A DNA stretch of 19,198 nt from an uncultured Oscillospiraceae bacterium (GTDB lineage Bacteria; Bacillota; Clostridia; Oscillospirales; Oscillospiraceae), in the NCBI GenBank assembly GCA_910585815.1, contig CAJUFJ010000062.1, positions 1 through 19,198 on the forward strand. Direction: 5' to 3'. The translations under genes were made by a program, and so were the position numbers. Positions 6,475-12,358 of this stretch are shown piece by piece; position 1 is the first letter of the stretch; every line of letters starts with the position of its first letter. The notes beneath the pieces were generated by a model. The model was given only the letters and a program-made list of their open reading frames with translations. It had not been told where the DNA came from and did no database searches.

Positions 6475-7560
6475 TTATAAAATATTCTCGCAAAAAGCCC
6501 GGAGCATGGTGGCCATCTCCGCCCGGGTGGCACTGCGCTGGGGCTCCAGCGTGAGGGCGGAGCCGTTGGTCACCCCGCTGATAACCCCCTGCTCCACCGC
6601 CCAGGCCATGGCGGGCCGGGCCCAGCTGCTCAGGCGGCTCAGGTCGGCGTAGCCCGACAGGTCGGCCCCCGTCCCCGCGCTCAGCCCCATGTAGGTAACC
6701 GCGTAGTTATACATCATAGCCACCGCCTGCTCCCGGGTCACCAGGCCGTCGGGGTCAAACAGCCCGCCCCCCTTGCCCGAGGTGATTCCCTGGGCGGCCC
6801 CCCACACCACAGCCTGGGCATACCAGCTGCCGGCGGGCACGTCGGTAAAGCTCACCTGGGCAATCGTGCCGGGGGACCCGGCCAGCCGGTGGAGCACCGA
6901 CATGAGCATAGCCCGGTTCATGGGGGAGCCGGGGGAAAAGTGGTTGGCATCCATGCCGGAAAACAGGCCCTTCTCATAAGCGTAGCCCACCGGGGTGTAA
7001 AACCAGTCGGTCTGGCTCACGTCGTAGAAGGGGGTGTGCTGGCCCTTCCCCGGCGTCAGGCTGTAGCCCCCCTGGACCCCCAGGGCAGCCTCTCCGGAGC
7101 GGATAGTCACCGCGGCGTCGGTGTTCTCCCCCACCACATACCGGTGATTCTGCGCCAGCGCCCCGCCGGAGGGCACCTCCGCCCCGGCGGTAACGTCCAC
7201 CACCGCCCCGGTGTGGACCACGGTGGCCGAGCCGTCCAGCATGAGGAAGCCGGCGCCGGTGGACAGGCTGATGATCTGCCCGTCAGTCCAGGTCCGGCGC
7301 TGGAGGGTGTCGCTGGAAGATCCGCTCCCCCCCTCCCCCGCTCCACCGTGGACGGCGTCCAGCTGGGCCTTGGCGCTGTCGTAGGTCTTTTGGAGGGCCT
7401 GATTCCCCACCTCCTCCCCCGCCTGAACGGCTTTGGGGAAAAAGGTGCTTTGCAGATAGCTGAGGGATACCACGCTGTCCCCCGAGGCAACGGCGTAGGC
7501 CCCCGCCGTCAGCATCATAAAGGCCAGTGCCAGCCCCAGTGGGCGCAAAAAGTTTTTCAT
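6475..7560 (-). CDS. Secreted protein with three S-layer homology domains
   Basis: 361 residues. MKNFLRPLGLALAFMMLTAG then AYA forms a signal peptide with a likely cut after residue 23. Residues 25-75 are polar and probably helical, then comes a Gly/Ser linker (72-83). Residues 90-170 are beta-rich and of no family I recognise. Three SLH repeats follow: about 179-225 (FYDVSQTDWF), 238-290 (FTDVPAGSWYAQAV) and 304-356 (YADLSRLSSWARPAM), each ending in the usual R-E/A-E/Q hydrophobic helix. SLH triplets anchor proteins to pyruvylated cell-wall polymer. The start is ATG 7558-7560, sharing ATGA with the rex stop and preceded by GGAGGAG, so its synthesis is coupled to Rex. A longer frame upstream lies inside rex and is not used. 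The ligand of the middle domain is unknown. Confidence 0.9.
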   Translation of the reverse strand: MKNFLRPLGLALAFMMLTAGAYAVASGDSVVSLSYLQSTFFPKAVQAGEEVGNQALQKTYDSAKAQLDAVHGGAGEGGSGSSSDTLQRRTWTDGQIISLSTGAGFLMLDGSATVVHTGAVVDVTAGAEVPSGGALAQNHRYVVGENTDAAVTIRSGEAALGVQGGYSLTPGKGQHTPFYDVSQTDWFYTPVGYAYEKGLFSGMDANHFSPGSPMNRAMLMSVLHRLAGSPGTIAQVSFTDVPAGSWYAQAVVWGAAQGITSGKGGGLFDPDGLVTREQAVAMMYNYAVTYMGLSAGTGADLSGYADLSRLSSWARPAMAWAVEQGVISGVTNGSALTLEPQRSATRAEMATMLRAFCENIL

Positions 7561-8210
7561 GGGTTCTCCTCCATATTCTCCCGCTGGGAGATGAGATAGC
7601 TCAGGGTGAGCAGGCTGTCGGAGAAGTGGACCGACTCCACCACCACGTCCGGCCTGCCGCACGCCAGCTCAAAGTTTGTAAAATTCCAGATGCCCTTCAC
7701 GCCGGCCTCCATAAGCCTGTCCCCCATTTGCTGGGCGGCGGCGATGGGCACCGTCAGCAGGCCCACATCCACCCGGTTGGCCGCCACAAAGTCCTCCAGC
7801 TCGTCGGCGTGGCGGACCGGCACACCGGCAATCCGGGTCCCTACCATCGCCGGGTCAATGTCGAACGCTGCCAGAAGCTGGAAACCGTTGGCGGAAAATC
7901 GAAAATTCTGGATAATTGCCCGGCCCAGATTGCCCGTGCCCAGCACGATAAGGGTGTGGCCCCGGCTGATGCCCAGAATCTCGCCGATCTCCTCCTTCAG
8001 GCTGTCCACCTTATAGCCATAGCCCTGTTGGCCGAAGCCGCCGAAGCAGCACAGGTCCTGCCGGATCTGAGAGGCTGTAAGCCCCATGGACTTGCCCAGG
8101 GCGCCGGAGGATATCCGCACCACGCCGCCCTCCTGGAGCTCGGACAGCTGCCGGTAGTACCGGGGCAGCCGGCGGATGACGGCGGTAGAGACCTTCACGT
8201 TTCGTTTCAT
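7557..8210 (-). CDS. rex: Redox-sensing transcriptional repressor Rex
   Basis: A 217-residue NADH/NAD+-responsive repressor. The N-terminal winged helix (residues 1-80) has VSTAVIRRLPRYYRQL and LTASQIRQDL as the recognition helix, followed by the conserved FGGFGQQGYGY. The Rossmann domain holds GTGNLG (91-96) and the acidic AAFDIDP end of strand two (114-120). A C-terminal helix for domain swapping completes the family length. Rex proteins release DNA when NADH rises and in Clostridia control fermentation and energy genes. Here it lies 1.6 kb from rnf, which handles the same NADH pool, but not in the same operon. It starts 15 bases after the Uma2-type gene, with GGGGAAG in front. Confidence 0.96.
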   Translation of the reverse strand: MKRNVKVSTAVIRRLPRYYRQLSELQEGGVVRISSGALGKSMGLTASQIRQDLCCFGGFGQQGYGYKVDSLKEEIGEILGISRGHTLIVLGTGNLGRAIIQNFRFSANGFQLLAAFDIDPAMVGTRIAGVPVRHADELEDFVAANRVDVGLLTVPIAAAQQMGDRLMEAGVKGIWNFTNFELACGRPDVVVESVHFSDSLLTLSYLISQRENMEENP

Positions 8211-8225
8211 CGGACCGCTTCCCCT

Positions 8226-8801
8226 TTACGGCAGCAGGCCGCTGAAAATGTCCTCCAGGGCGATGTCAAAGTCGCTGTACAGGCTGCATTGAAAATGGGT
8301 CTCCAGCTCAGCCTTCTCCTGCTCCGACATGCGCTCCAGCTCGTCGTCCCGACAGGAGGCGTATACCATGTTCAGCTCCAGCTTCCCATCCTGCAGCAGG
8401 TACTGCTCGATGGTCCGATTCTCCGGGTCCACCAGCCAGTACTCCCGGACGCCGCAGGCCTGATAGACCTCCTTTTTGCCCATGCGGTCGTTACGCATCG
8501 TGCTGGGGGAGAGCACCTCCACCACCAGGTCGGGCGCGCCGTGGACGCCGTCCCGCCTGATCTTGTCCCGGTCGCAGACCACCATCACATCGGGGACAAA
8601 GCGGTCCTCCTCCGTCAAATACAGGTCGGTGCCGTCCGGGATAACCGTACACGCTTTCCCCCGCAGATAATTGCTGAACAAAACCGCAATATTAAAGGCA
8701 ATATGATTATGGTTGTACATGGGCCGGGGGGACATGGCGGTCACCTTGCCGCCGATCAGCTCCTCCCGAAATTCCTCCTGATATGCCAGATTGCTGTTCA
8801 T
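8226..8801 (-). CDS. Uma2-family (DUF820) putative endonuclease
   Basis: 191 residues with the PD-(D/E)xK-like fold typical of Uma2 proteins. An early acidic/GGK segment (ELIGGKVTAMSP, 14-25) is followed by FVPDVMVV with PD at 70-71, DLVVEVLSPST (91-101) with D91 and E95, a basic RMGKKEVY helix (106-113), and the REYWLVDPENRTIEQY block (119-134). Substrate and biological role are not established for the family in general, so nuclease activity is inferred from the fold. The ATG at 8801 has AAAGGAG eight bases upstream. It is the first gene of a unit with rex and the SLH gene. Why a nuclease-like protein sits in front of rex is unclear; the neighbourhood does not look like a defence island. Confidence 0.9.
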   Translation of the reverse strand: MNSNLAYQEEFREELIGGKVTAMSPRPMYNHNHIAFNIAVLFSNYLRGKACTVIPDGTDLYLTEEDRFVPDVMVVCDRDKIRRDGVHGAPDLVVEVLSPSTMRNDRMGKKEVYQACGVREYWLVDPENRTIEQYLLQDGKLELNMVYASCRDDELERMSEQEKAELETHFQCSLYSDFDIALEDIFSGLLP

Positions 8802-8844
8802 AGCACTCGCTCCTTTCCCGCTGTGCCCATAGCTTCCTGCCTAT

Positions 8845-8873
8845 ATTATACCATCCGCGCCCCCTTCGGTCAA
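8845..8873 (-). promoter_or_regulatory. Sigma-A promoter of the Uma2-rex-SLH operon
   Basis: Minus strand: TTGACC (8868-8873), 17 bases, TATAAT (8845-8850). This is one mismatch from consensus. It lies about 45 bases upstream of the Uma2 ATG, and no other promoter is seen before rex or the SLH gene. Confidence 0.85.
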
Positions 8874-8934
8874 TCCATAGCCGCAGGTAAAAAAAGACTG
8901 GGCGCTCCCGGCAGCGATATGCGCTGCGGGAAAC

Positions 8935-9238
8935 GCCCTCTCAGTCAGCCCTTCGGGCTGCCGCTGCCAAACCTCCGTCCCCCGCAGGGAAAAGCCTTCC
9001 ACCCTCCGGGGGGAAGGTGCCCCCGCAGGGGGCGGATGAGGGGGCGGGGCGGGCAAGCAGTTCTTACAGTAAGAAGCAAAAACCTGCCGCGCACCCTCAT
9101 CCGTCACGGCCTTCGGCCGTGCCACCTTCCCCCTTGAAGGGGGAAGGCTTTGGGCGCGTTCTTTCACAGGGTGCTTTGGGGACGCCCTTACCTCTCCCTT
9201 TGGGAGAGGTGGCACGGCGAAGCCGTGACGGAGAGGGC
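8935..9238. repeat. Cluster of four structured repeats in alternating orientation
   Basis: This occupies the gene-free stretch 8802-9254. The unit reads CCCTCATCCG, hairpin 1, GCCACCT, hairpin 2. Copies: plus strand 8935-8962 (hairpin AGCCC-TTC-GGGCT; the second hairpin is degenerate), minus strand 8994-9042, plus strand 9094-9148 (CACGGCC-TTC-GGCCGTG and CCTTCCCCC-TTGA-GGGGGAAGG), minus strand 9190-9238 (CACGGC-TTC-GCCGTG and CCTCTCCC-TTT-GGGAGAGG). A perfect small hairpin TTCTTACAGTAAGAA (9061-9075) lies midway between copies two and three. Stem sequences differ between copies while pairing is kept. No coding sense. A fifth copy is at 12313-12355. Confidence 0.8.
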
Positions 9239-9254
9239 CGCCCACTCTCCGCCC

Positions 9255-9482
9255 TCAGTCCCGGAAGTCAAACAGCTCCTTGGGCTTGATCTTGAACACT
9301 TCGCACATTTTAAAAATCAGGTCCATGGACACCCCCACGTTTCCCAGCTCGATGGCACTGATGTGGCTTCGGTCAATGTCCAGCAGTTCCGCCAATTGCA
9401 GCTGCGTCACCCGCAGGCTTTTGCGGTAATAGACTACGTTCAGCCCAAACTTTTCATAAAGTGCTTTGTACTCCTTCTTCAT
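9255..9482 (-). CDS. Small XRE-family DNA-binding regulator
   Basis: 75 residues, made of little more than one HTH domain. YKALYEKFGLNVVYYRKS leads into TQLQLAELLDIDRSHISAIE, with the recognition helix at about residues 38-46, then GNVGVSMDLIFKMCEVFKI as helices four and five. It ends KPKELFDFRD, a usual XRE ending. I chose the ATG at 9482, with AGAGGTGA eight bases upstream; the frame continues 91 codons further but that part is antisense to the neighbour and unlike protein. It is divergent from the 51-residue gene at 9627. Two TGTACA sites (9496-9501 and 9515-9520) just before the start may be its operator. Confidence 0.88.
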   Translation of the reverse strand: MKKEYKALYEKFGLNVVYYRKSLRVTQLQLAELLDIDRSHISAIELGNVGVSMDLIFKMCEVFKIKPKELFDFRD

Positions 9483-9495
9483 CCCGGTCACCTCT

Positions 9496-9520
9496 TGTAC
9501 AAATTGTAGCGGTATGTACA
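9496..9520. promoter_or_regulatory. Possible operator: paired TGTACA sites
   Basis: Two copies of the self-complementary TGTACA lie 19 bases apart centre to centre, about two helical turns, within CTTGTACA...TGTACAG directly upstream of the XRE gene. A dimeric HTH protein could bind both. This suggests autoregulation, but the binding is inferred only from position and symmetry. Confidence 0.35.
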
Positions 9521-9555
9521 GAAGCAATAAACCTTGTGAAAATCCCTTTAGGTGA

Positions 9556-9584
9556 TTGACACAAATCATTTTATGGGTTATCAT
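9556..9584 (+). promoter_or_regulatory. Sigma-A promoter of the 51-residue gene
   Basis: TTGACA (9556-9561), 17 bases, TATCAT (9579-9584), about 43 bases before the ATG at 9627. One mismatch from consensus and AT-rich around it, so it should be a strong promoter. Confidence 0.8.
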
Positions 9585-9626
9585 TTCTTTACGACACTTA
9601 CACAGACAGAGAAGGAGGTGACGGAA

Positions 9627-9782
9627 ATGGAACTCGACTATTTTAAGGATCAGCTTTTCGATCTGCTGAATGAAAGCGATGCAATGGACATCTCTGACAT
9701 CACCGCCGATGACAGGCACGACCTGTTCATCGTCAGCACTGCGGATGGCAGCCAATTTGAGCTTCTATGTCGAAAATTGTAG
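9627..9782 (+). CDS. 51-residue acidic protein of unknown function
   Basis: The only convincing plus-strand gene of the window. The start ATG 9627-9629 is preceded by AAGGAGGTG (9612-9620), a nearly perfect ribosome binding site. The product begins MELDYFKDQLFDLLNESDAM, continues with a run rich in Asp (DISDITADDRHD) and ends FIVSTADGSQFELLCRKL. It looks like a small alpha/beta fold with no signal or membrane helix. I do not recognise a family. A consensus promoter upstream and a terminator right after show a monocistronic, well expressed gene, divergent from the XRE regulator, which may control it. Confidence 0.82.
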   Translation: MELDYFKDQLFDLLNESDAMDISDITADDRHDLFIVSTADGSQFELLCRKL

Positions 9783-9793
9783 CTTTTCCAGGG

Positions 9794-9819
9794 GCTCCCT
9801 CAAAAGAGGGGGCTTTTTT
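9794..9819 (+). terminator. Intrinsic terminator of the 51-residue gene
   Basis: GCTCCCTC pairs with GAGGGGGC over an AAAA loop and TTTTTT follows. It starts 12 bases after the stop codon and its T run touches the sigE stop codon of the opposite strand. It would not serve sigE, because no T run follows on the minus strand. Confidence 0.85.
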
Positions 9820-10540
9820 ACATCATTTTCACAATCTCCTTTTTCAGCCGGGCAATAATCCGCTTTTCCAGCCGGGAGATGTAGGACTGAGAGATGCCCA
9901 GCTGGTCGGCCACCTCCTTTTGGGTACACTCCCGCCGGCCGTCCAGGCCGAAGCGCAGGGTGATAATGTGCCGCTCCCGGTCGTCCAGCCGGTCCATGGC
10001 CTGGCGCAGGAGCTGCCGGTCCACGTCGGCCTCCAGGGGCTGGACCACCGTGTCCTCGTCGGTGCCCAGGATGTCGGACAGCAACAGCTCATTGCCGTCC
10101 CAGTCGGTGTTCAACGGCTCGTCGAAGGACAGCTCGGTCTTCTGGTTGGCAGTCTTGCGCAGGTACATGAGAATCTCATTCTCGATGCACCGGCTGGCGT
10201 AGGTGGCCAGCTTGATGGCCTTCTCCGGCTGGTAGGTGCCCACCGCCTTGATAAGCCCGATGGTGCCGATGGAAATCAGGTCCTCAATGTAGATGCCGGT
10301 GTTTTCAAACCGCCGGGCAATGTAGGCCACCAGCCGCAGGTTGTGCTCAATGAGCAGGTTCCGGGCGGCTGTGTCCCCCTCCCCCAGCCGGGCGATGAGG
10401 GCAGACTCCTCCTCCCGCTTCAGGGGGGCGGGCAGGGTGTCGCTGCCGCCGATGTACATAATCTTGCCGGGCAGCACCAGCCCCAGCCGGGCGAGGAGGG
10501 CGGAAAGGCCCTCCTTTAATTTTATGTAAACTTGTTTCAA
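9818..10540 (-). CDS. sigE: Sporulation sigma factor SigE (pro-sigma-E)
   Basis: 240 residues; directs early mother-cell transcription. Residues 1 to about 28 (MKQVYIKLKEGLSALLARLG...) form the membrane-associating pro-sequence removed by SpoIIGA, ahead of YIGGSDTLPAPL. Region 2 carries NLRLVAYIARRFENTGI, EDLISIGTIGLIKAV and KLATYASRCIENEILMYLR. Then comes SFDEPLNTDWDGNELLLSDI, and region 4 ends with TQKEVADQLGISQSYISRLE, the HTH for the -35 element. The start is a TTG at 10538-10540 with GAGGTGG in front, and the product then matches the known SigE length (about 239). A longer frame from an upstream ATG (10594) would run through a repeat and add 18 foreign residues. It follows spoIIGA after 90 bases. 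Confidence 0.96.
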   Translation of the reverse strand: MKQVYIKLKEGLSALLARLGLVLPGKIMYIGGSDTLPAPLKREEESALIARLGEGDTAARNLLIEHNLRLVAYIARRFENTGIYIEDLISIGTIGLIKAVGTYQPEKAIKLATYASRCIENEILMYLRKTANQKTELSFDEPLNTDWDGNELLLSDILGTDEDTVVQPLEADVDRQLLRQAMDRLDDRERHIITLRFGLDGRRECTQKEVADQLGISQSYISRLEKRIIARLKKEIVKMM

Positions 10541-10567
10541 GATAACCACCTCGATTATTTCCGCTCT

Positions 10568-10634
10568 GTAGGGACGCATATTATGCGCCTGCACAATACA
10601 GATACCTCTGCGGGCGGATGCTATCCACCCCTAC
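10568..10634. repeat. Two-armed GTAGGG palindromic element between spoIIGA and sigE
   Basis: The left arm GTAGGGACGCATATTATGCG... (10568-10592) and the right arm read on the minus strand, GTAGGGGTGGATAGCATCCG..., align at 19 of 25 bases, with 17 bases between them. Each arm folds alone: CGCAT/ATGCG in the first, TGGAT/ATCCG in the second, so the C-G pair of one arm is G-C in the other. The right end supplies the TAG stop of spoIIGA. Confidence 0.75.
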
Positions 10635-11500
10635 CTTCCATCCATCGGACCAACCAGCGCCTGATATCCCCCGCCGTCGGACACCGGCGTGGGGGACAGA
10701 GCCACCAGCACTGGGCCCCTCCCCTGCCCGTCCAGCTCCAGGCCATCCAGCCGGACGGCCAGCAGCAGGCCCCGGTCCACCCCCACGCTGCGGTAGGGCA
10801 ACAGGCGGAACCGCCCCCGCCAGGCCCCGGTCCCCAAGCGGGTCAGGGCGGCGGCGGGGTCTGTCAGATCCCCCGGTCCGGGGCGGTGTTCCCTGGGGAA
10901 CAGGGGGGCGGTCCGCTCCCCCTCCGCCACCACCACCGGCCGGCCGGACACCGGGTCAGTGAGGGTGTTGCCCGTGTCCACCAGGGCGGTAAGGTCCACC
11001 ATACGCTCCCCCAGCCGCAGCCTGACGGGCACCAGCTCCCCACTGGCGGCGCTGTGCCGGGCCAGACGCCGGAACACCAGGGTAAGCACCCCATAGCACA
11101 CCGCCGCCGACAGCAGCACCACCTTTAAATCCAGGGCGGAGTAGAACACCCCATTGCCCAGGGACAGCCCCGTCCCGCCCAGCAGGCCGATGGCCACCAC
11201 GCCGCCCCCAAAGGCGCAGGTCAGGGCCACGAACAGCAGCCCCTGCCGGAGCAGGCGGCGGCTCCCCCCGTAGGAAACCACCATCATCAGGGCCACGGAG
11301 GCCAGGCGGCACAGGGGATGGGCCAGAAAGGACAGCCCCGGCAGGAAAATGGCCACCGCGTATACACCCCCCAGCCCCGCGCCCAAGGCAAACCGCCAGC
11401 GGCGCATGGGCTCCCCCGCCAGACGGGCCGCCGCCAGCAGGAGGAGATAGTCCACCAGAGCGTTGAGGAGAAACAACGTGTCTATGTAAATAACGGTCAC
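10631..11500 (-). CDS. spoIIGA: Sporulation sigma-E factor-processing peptidase SpoIIGA
   Basis: 289 residues; the membrane aspartic protease that cleaves pro-SigE once SpoIIR signals from the forespore. Five hydrophobic segments lie within residues 3-145 (first VIYIDTLFLLNALVDYLLLL, 3-22). The cytoplasmic protease domain has the catalytic motif ALVDTGNTLTDP with D175, and a second block DGLELDG. The start is a GTG at 11498-11500, preceded by GGGGGGATGAAG; the MxxIYIDTLFLLN beginning is family-typical. The frame is open 18 codons further upstream but includes the promoter leader. The stop codon TAG is the edge of a palindromic repeat. Upstream of sigE as in other spore-formers. Confidence 0.94.
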   Translation of the reverse strand: MTVIYIDTLFLLNALVDYLLLLAAARLAGEPMRRWRFALGAGLGGVYAVAIFLPGLSFLAHPLCRLASVALMMVVSYGGSRRLLRQGLLFVALTCAFGGGVVAIGLLGGTGLSLGNGVFYSALDLKVVLLSAAVCYGVLTLVFRRLARHSAASGELVPVRLRLGERMVDLTALVDTGNTLTDPVSGRPVVVAEGERTAPLFPREHRPGPGDLTDPAAALTRLGTGAWRGRFRLLPYRSVGVDRGLLLAVRLDGLELDGQGRGPVLVALSPTPVSDGGGYQALVGPMDGR

Positions 11501-11559
11501 GGCTTCATCCCCCCACACGGCATGGCGGGCGGCCGCCGGCCGCCCCTGGAACACGTCCT

Positions 11560-11592
11560 ATTATAAGAGCCCGGCAGAGAGAAAGCGGTCAT
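11560..11592 (-). promoter_or_regulatory. Candidate spoIIGA promoter with long spacer
   Basis: Minus strand: a perfect TATAAT (11560-11565) with ATGACC (11587-11592) 21 bases upstream. The B. subtilis spoIIG promoter is known for a spacer of about 22 bases and activation by Spo0A; the spacing here is similar. I did not find a clear Spo0A box (TGTCGAA) beside it. An inverted repeat GGCGGCCGCCGGCCGCC (about 11526-11543) lies in the leader. Confidence 0.5.
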
Positions 11593-11650
11593 AATTTTGG
11601 TGGGGAATTTGGGGATATCTTGTAGAGGGCGGCGCCAGGGCTCTGGACCG

Positions 11651-11711
11651 GTAGGGGGCGGTCTCCGGGCCGCCCCGGCAAAACAAATGGGGCGGCCGAT
11701 GGCCGCCCCTA
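11651..11711. repeat. Two-armed GTAGGGG palindromic element after the TOPRIM gene
   Basis: The left arm GTAGGGGGCGGTCTCCGGGC... (11651-11679) and the right arm, read on the minus strand as TTAGGGGCGGCCATCGGCCG..., are separated by AAAACAAAT (11680-11688). Each arm folds by itself (GGGGCGG/CCGCCCC type stems). The outer end of the right arm contains the TAG stop codon (11709-11711) of the upstream gene. Same family as 10568-10634. Confidence 0.75.
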
Positions 11712-12302
11712 AAGGTCTTTCAAAATCTCCTCCGCCTCCTCCCTGCTGTAACAGCCGTTCAACACGGCCAGCAGGGCATTGGCAGACATGTGTTCCGGCA
11801 GCTCCAGACGCCTGAGGAGGGCCTGCCGTTTCTCGGCGCTCCCCGCTCCCCCGGACAGGCCGGCGGCAAACAGGTCCGCTTTGGTGAGGGCCGGGCCGGA
11901 GCGCCCGGCCAGACCGTCCCCGTCCAGAAAGGTGGCCCCCGCTCGGCAGAGGACCTCCTCCAGCACCTGGGGCGGCATCCCCTCCACCCCCAGCTTGCCC
12001 TCCCGCCCCGGCTGGCGCTTCCGGCGCTCCTTGCCGTAGACGTCGGGGATGTAGGCGTGCTTGAGGTACCGGGCCGGGATGGTCCCCTTGATGCGGTTTC
12101 GTATAACAAACCCCGCCCCGTCGGAGTCAGTGAGGACAATCAGCCCCCGCCTCCGGGCCGCCCGGTCCAGGAGGGCCATTTTTTCCGGGTCCTTGAAGAT
12201 TTGAAAGCCCCCTGTCTCCAGGATAAGGGTGTCCACCACCTGGGACAGGGTGTTTTTGTCGTACCGGCCCTCTACCACGATGGCCTCACGGATGTGCAAC
12301 AT
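11709..12302 (-). CDS. TOPRIM/DUF4093 protein, RNase M5-like
   Basis: 197 residues. The TOPRIM domain (1 to about 115) shows IREAIVVEGRYD with catalytic E11, a middle strand, and LIVLTDSDGAG with D59 and D61. Then follow HAYIPDVYGKERRKRQPGRE and KLGVEGM (104-110), as in RNase M5 (rnmV), which matures 5S rRNA. The C-terminal part (GPALTKADLFAAGL...LLRRLELPEHMSANALLAVL) fits the DUF4093 domain of clostridial homologs. I give no symbol because rnmV normally neighbours rsmA, absent here, and function in this branch is inferred. ATG 12302 is chosen from GGAGGGAG eight bases upstream; an ATG six codons earlier (12320) has none. It lies downstream of holA with 56 bases between, almost all repeat. 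Confidence 0.85.
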   Translation of the reverse strand: MLHIREAIVVEGRYDKNTLSQVVDTLILETGGFQIFKDPEKMALLDRAARRRGLIVLTDSDGAGFVIRNRIKGTIPARYLKHAYIPDVYGKERRKRQPGREGKLGVEGMPPQVLEEVLCRAGATFLDGDGLAGRSGPALTKADLFAAGLSGGAGSAEKRQALLRRLELPEHMSANALLAVLNGCYSREEAEEILKDL

Positions 12303-12312
12303 GAATACTCCC

Positions 12313-12355
12313 TCCGTCACGCCTGCGGCGTGCCACCTCCCTCAAGGAGGGAGGC
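12313..12355 (+). repeat. Fifth copy of the structured repeat, between holA and the TOPRIM gene
   Basis: TCCGTCACGCC-TGC-GGCGTGCC is followed by ACCTCCCTC-AAG-GAGGGAGGC: the same unit as in the 8935-9238 cluster, with its own stem sequences. It lies between the holA stop (12359-12361) and the start of the next gene. Read on the minus strand its end CGGAGGGAG is that gene's ribosome binding site. Read on the plus strand the second stem is followed by TTTTT and could end a plus-strand transcript. Confidence 0.7.
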
Positions 12356-12358
12356 TTT

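Noticed and set aside
7527..9137. 536-codon plus-strand frame across rex, the Uma2 gene and the repeats
   Set aside because: It spans several unrelated minus-strand genes and non-coding repeats; composition is that of a GC-rich shadow.
8935..9238. Possible CRISPR array
   Set aside because: Units alternate in orientation, vary in sequence and have no regular spacers; no cas gene is nearby.
8841..9245. 134-codon minus-strand frame in the repeat cluster
   Set aside because: It is translation of hairpin repeats and of the Uma2 promoter; no protein character.
6475..9482. Defence island suggested by the Uma2 nuclease and a nearby XRE gene
   Set aside because: The neighbours are Rex and a surface protein, the XRE gene is in another unit, and no other defence gene is present.
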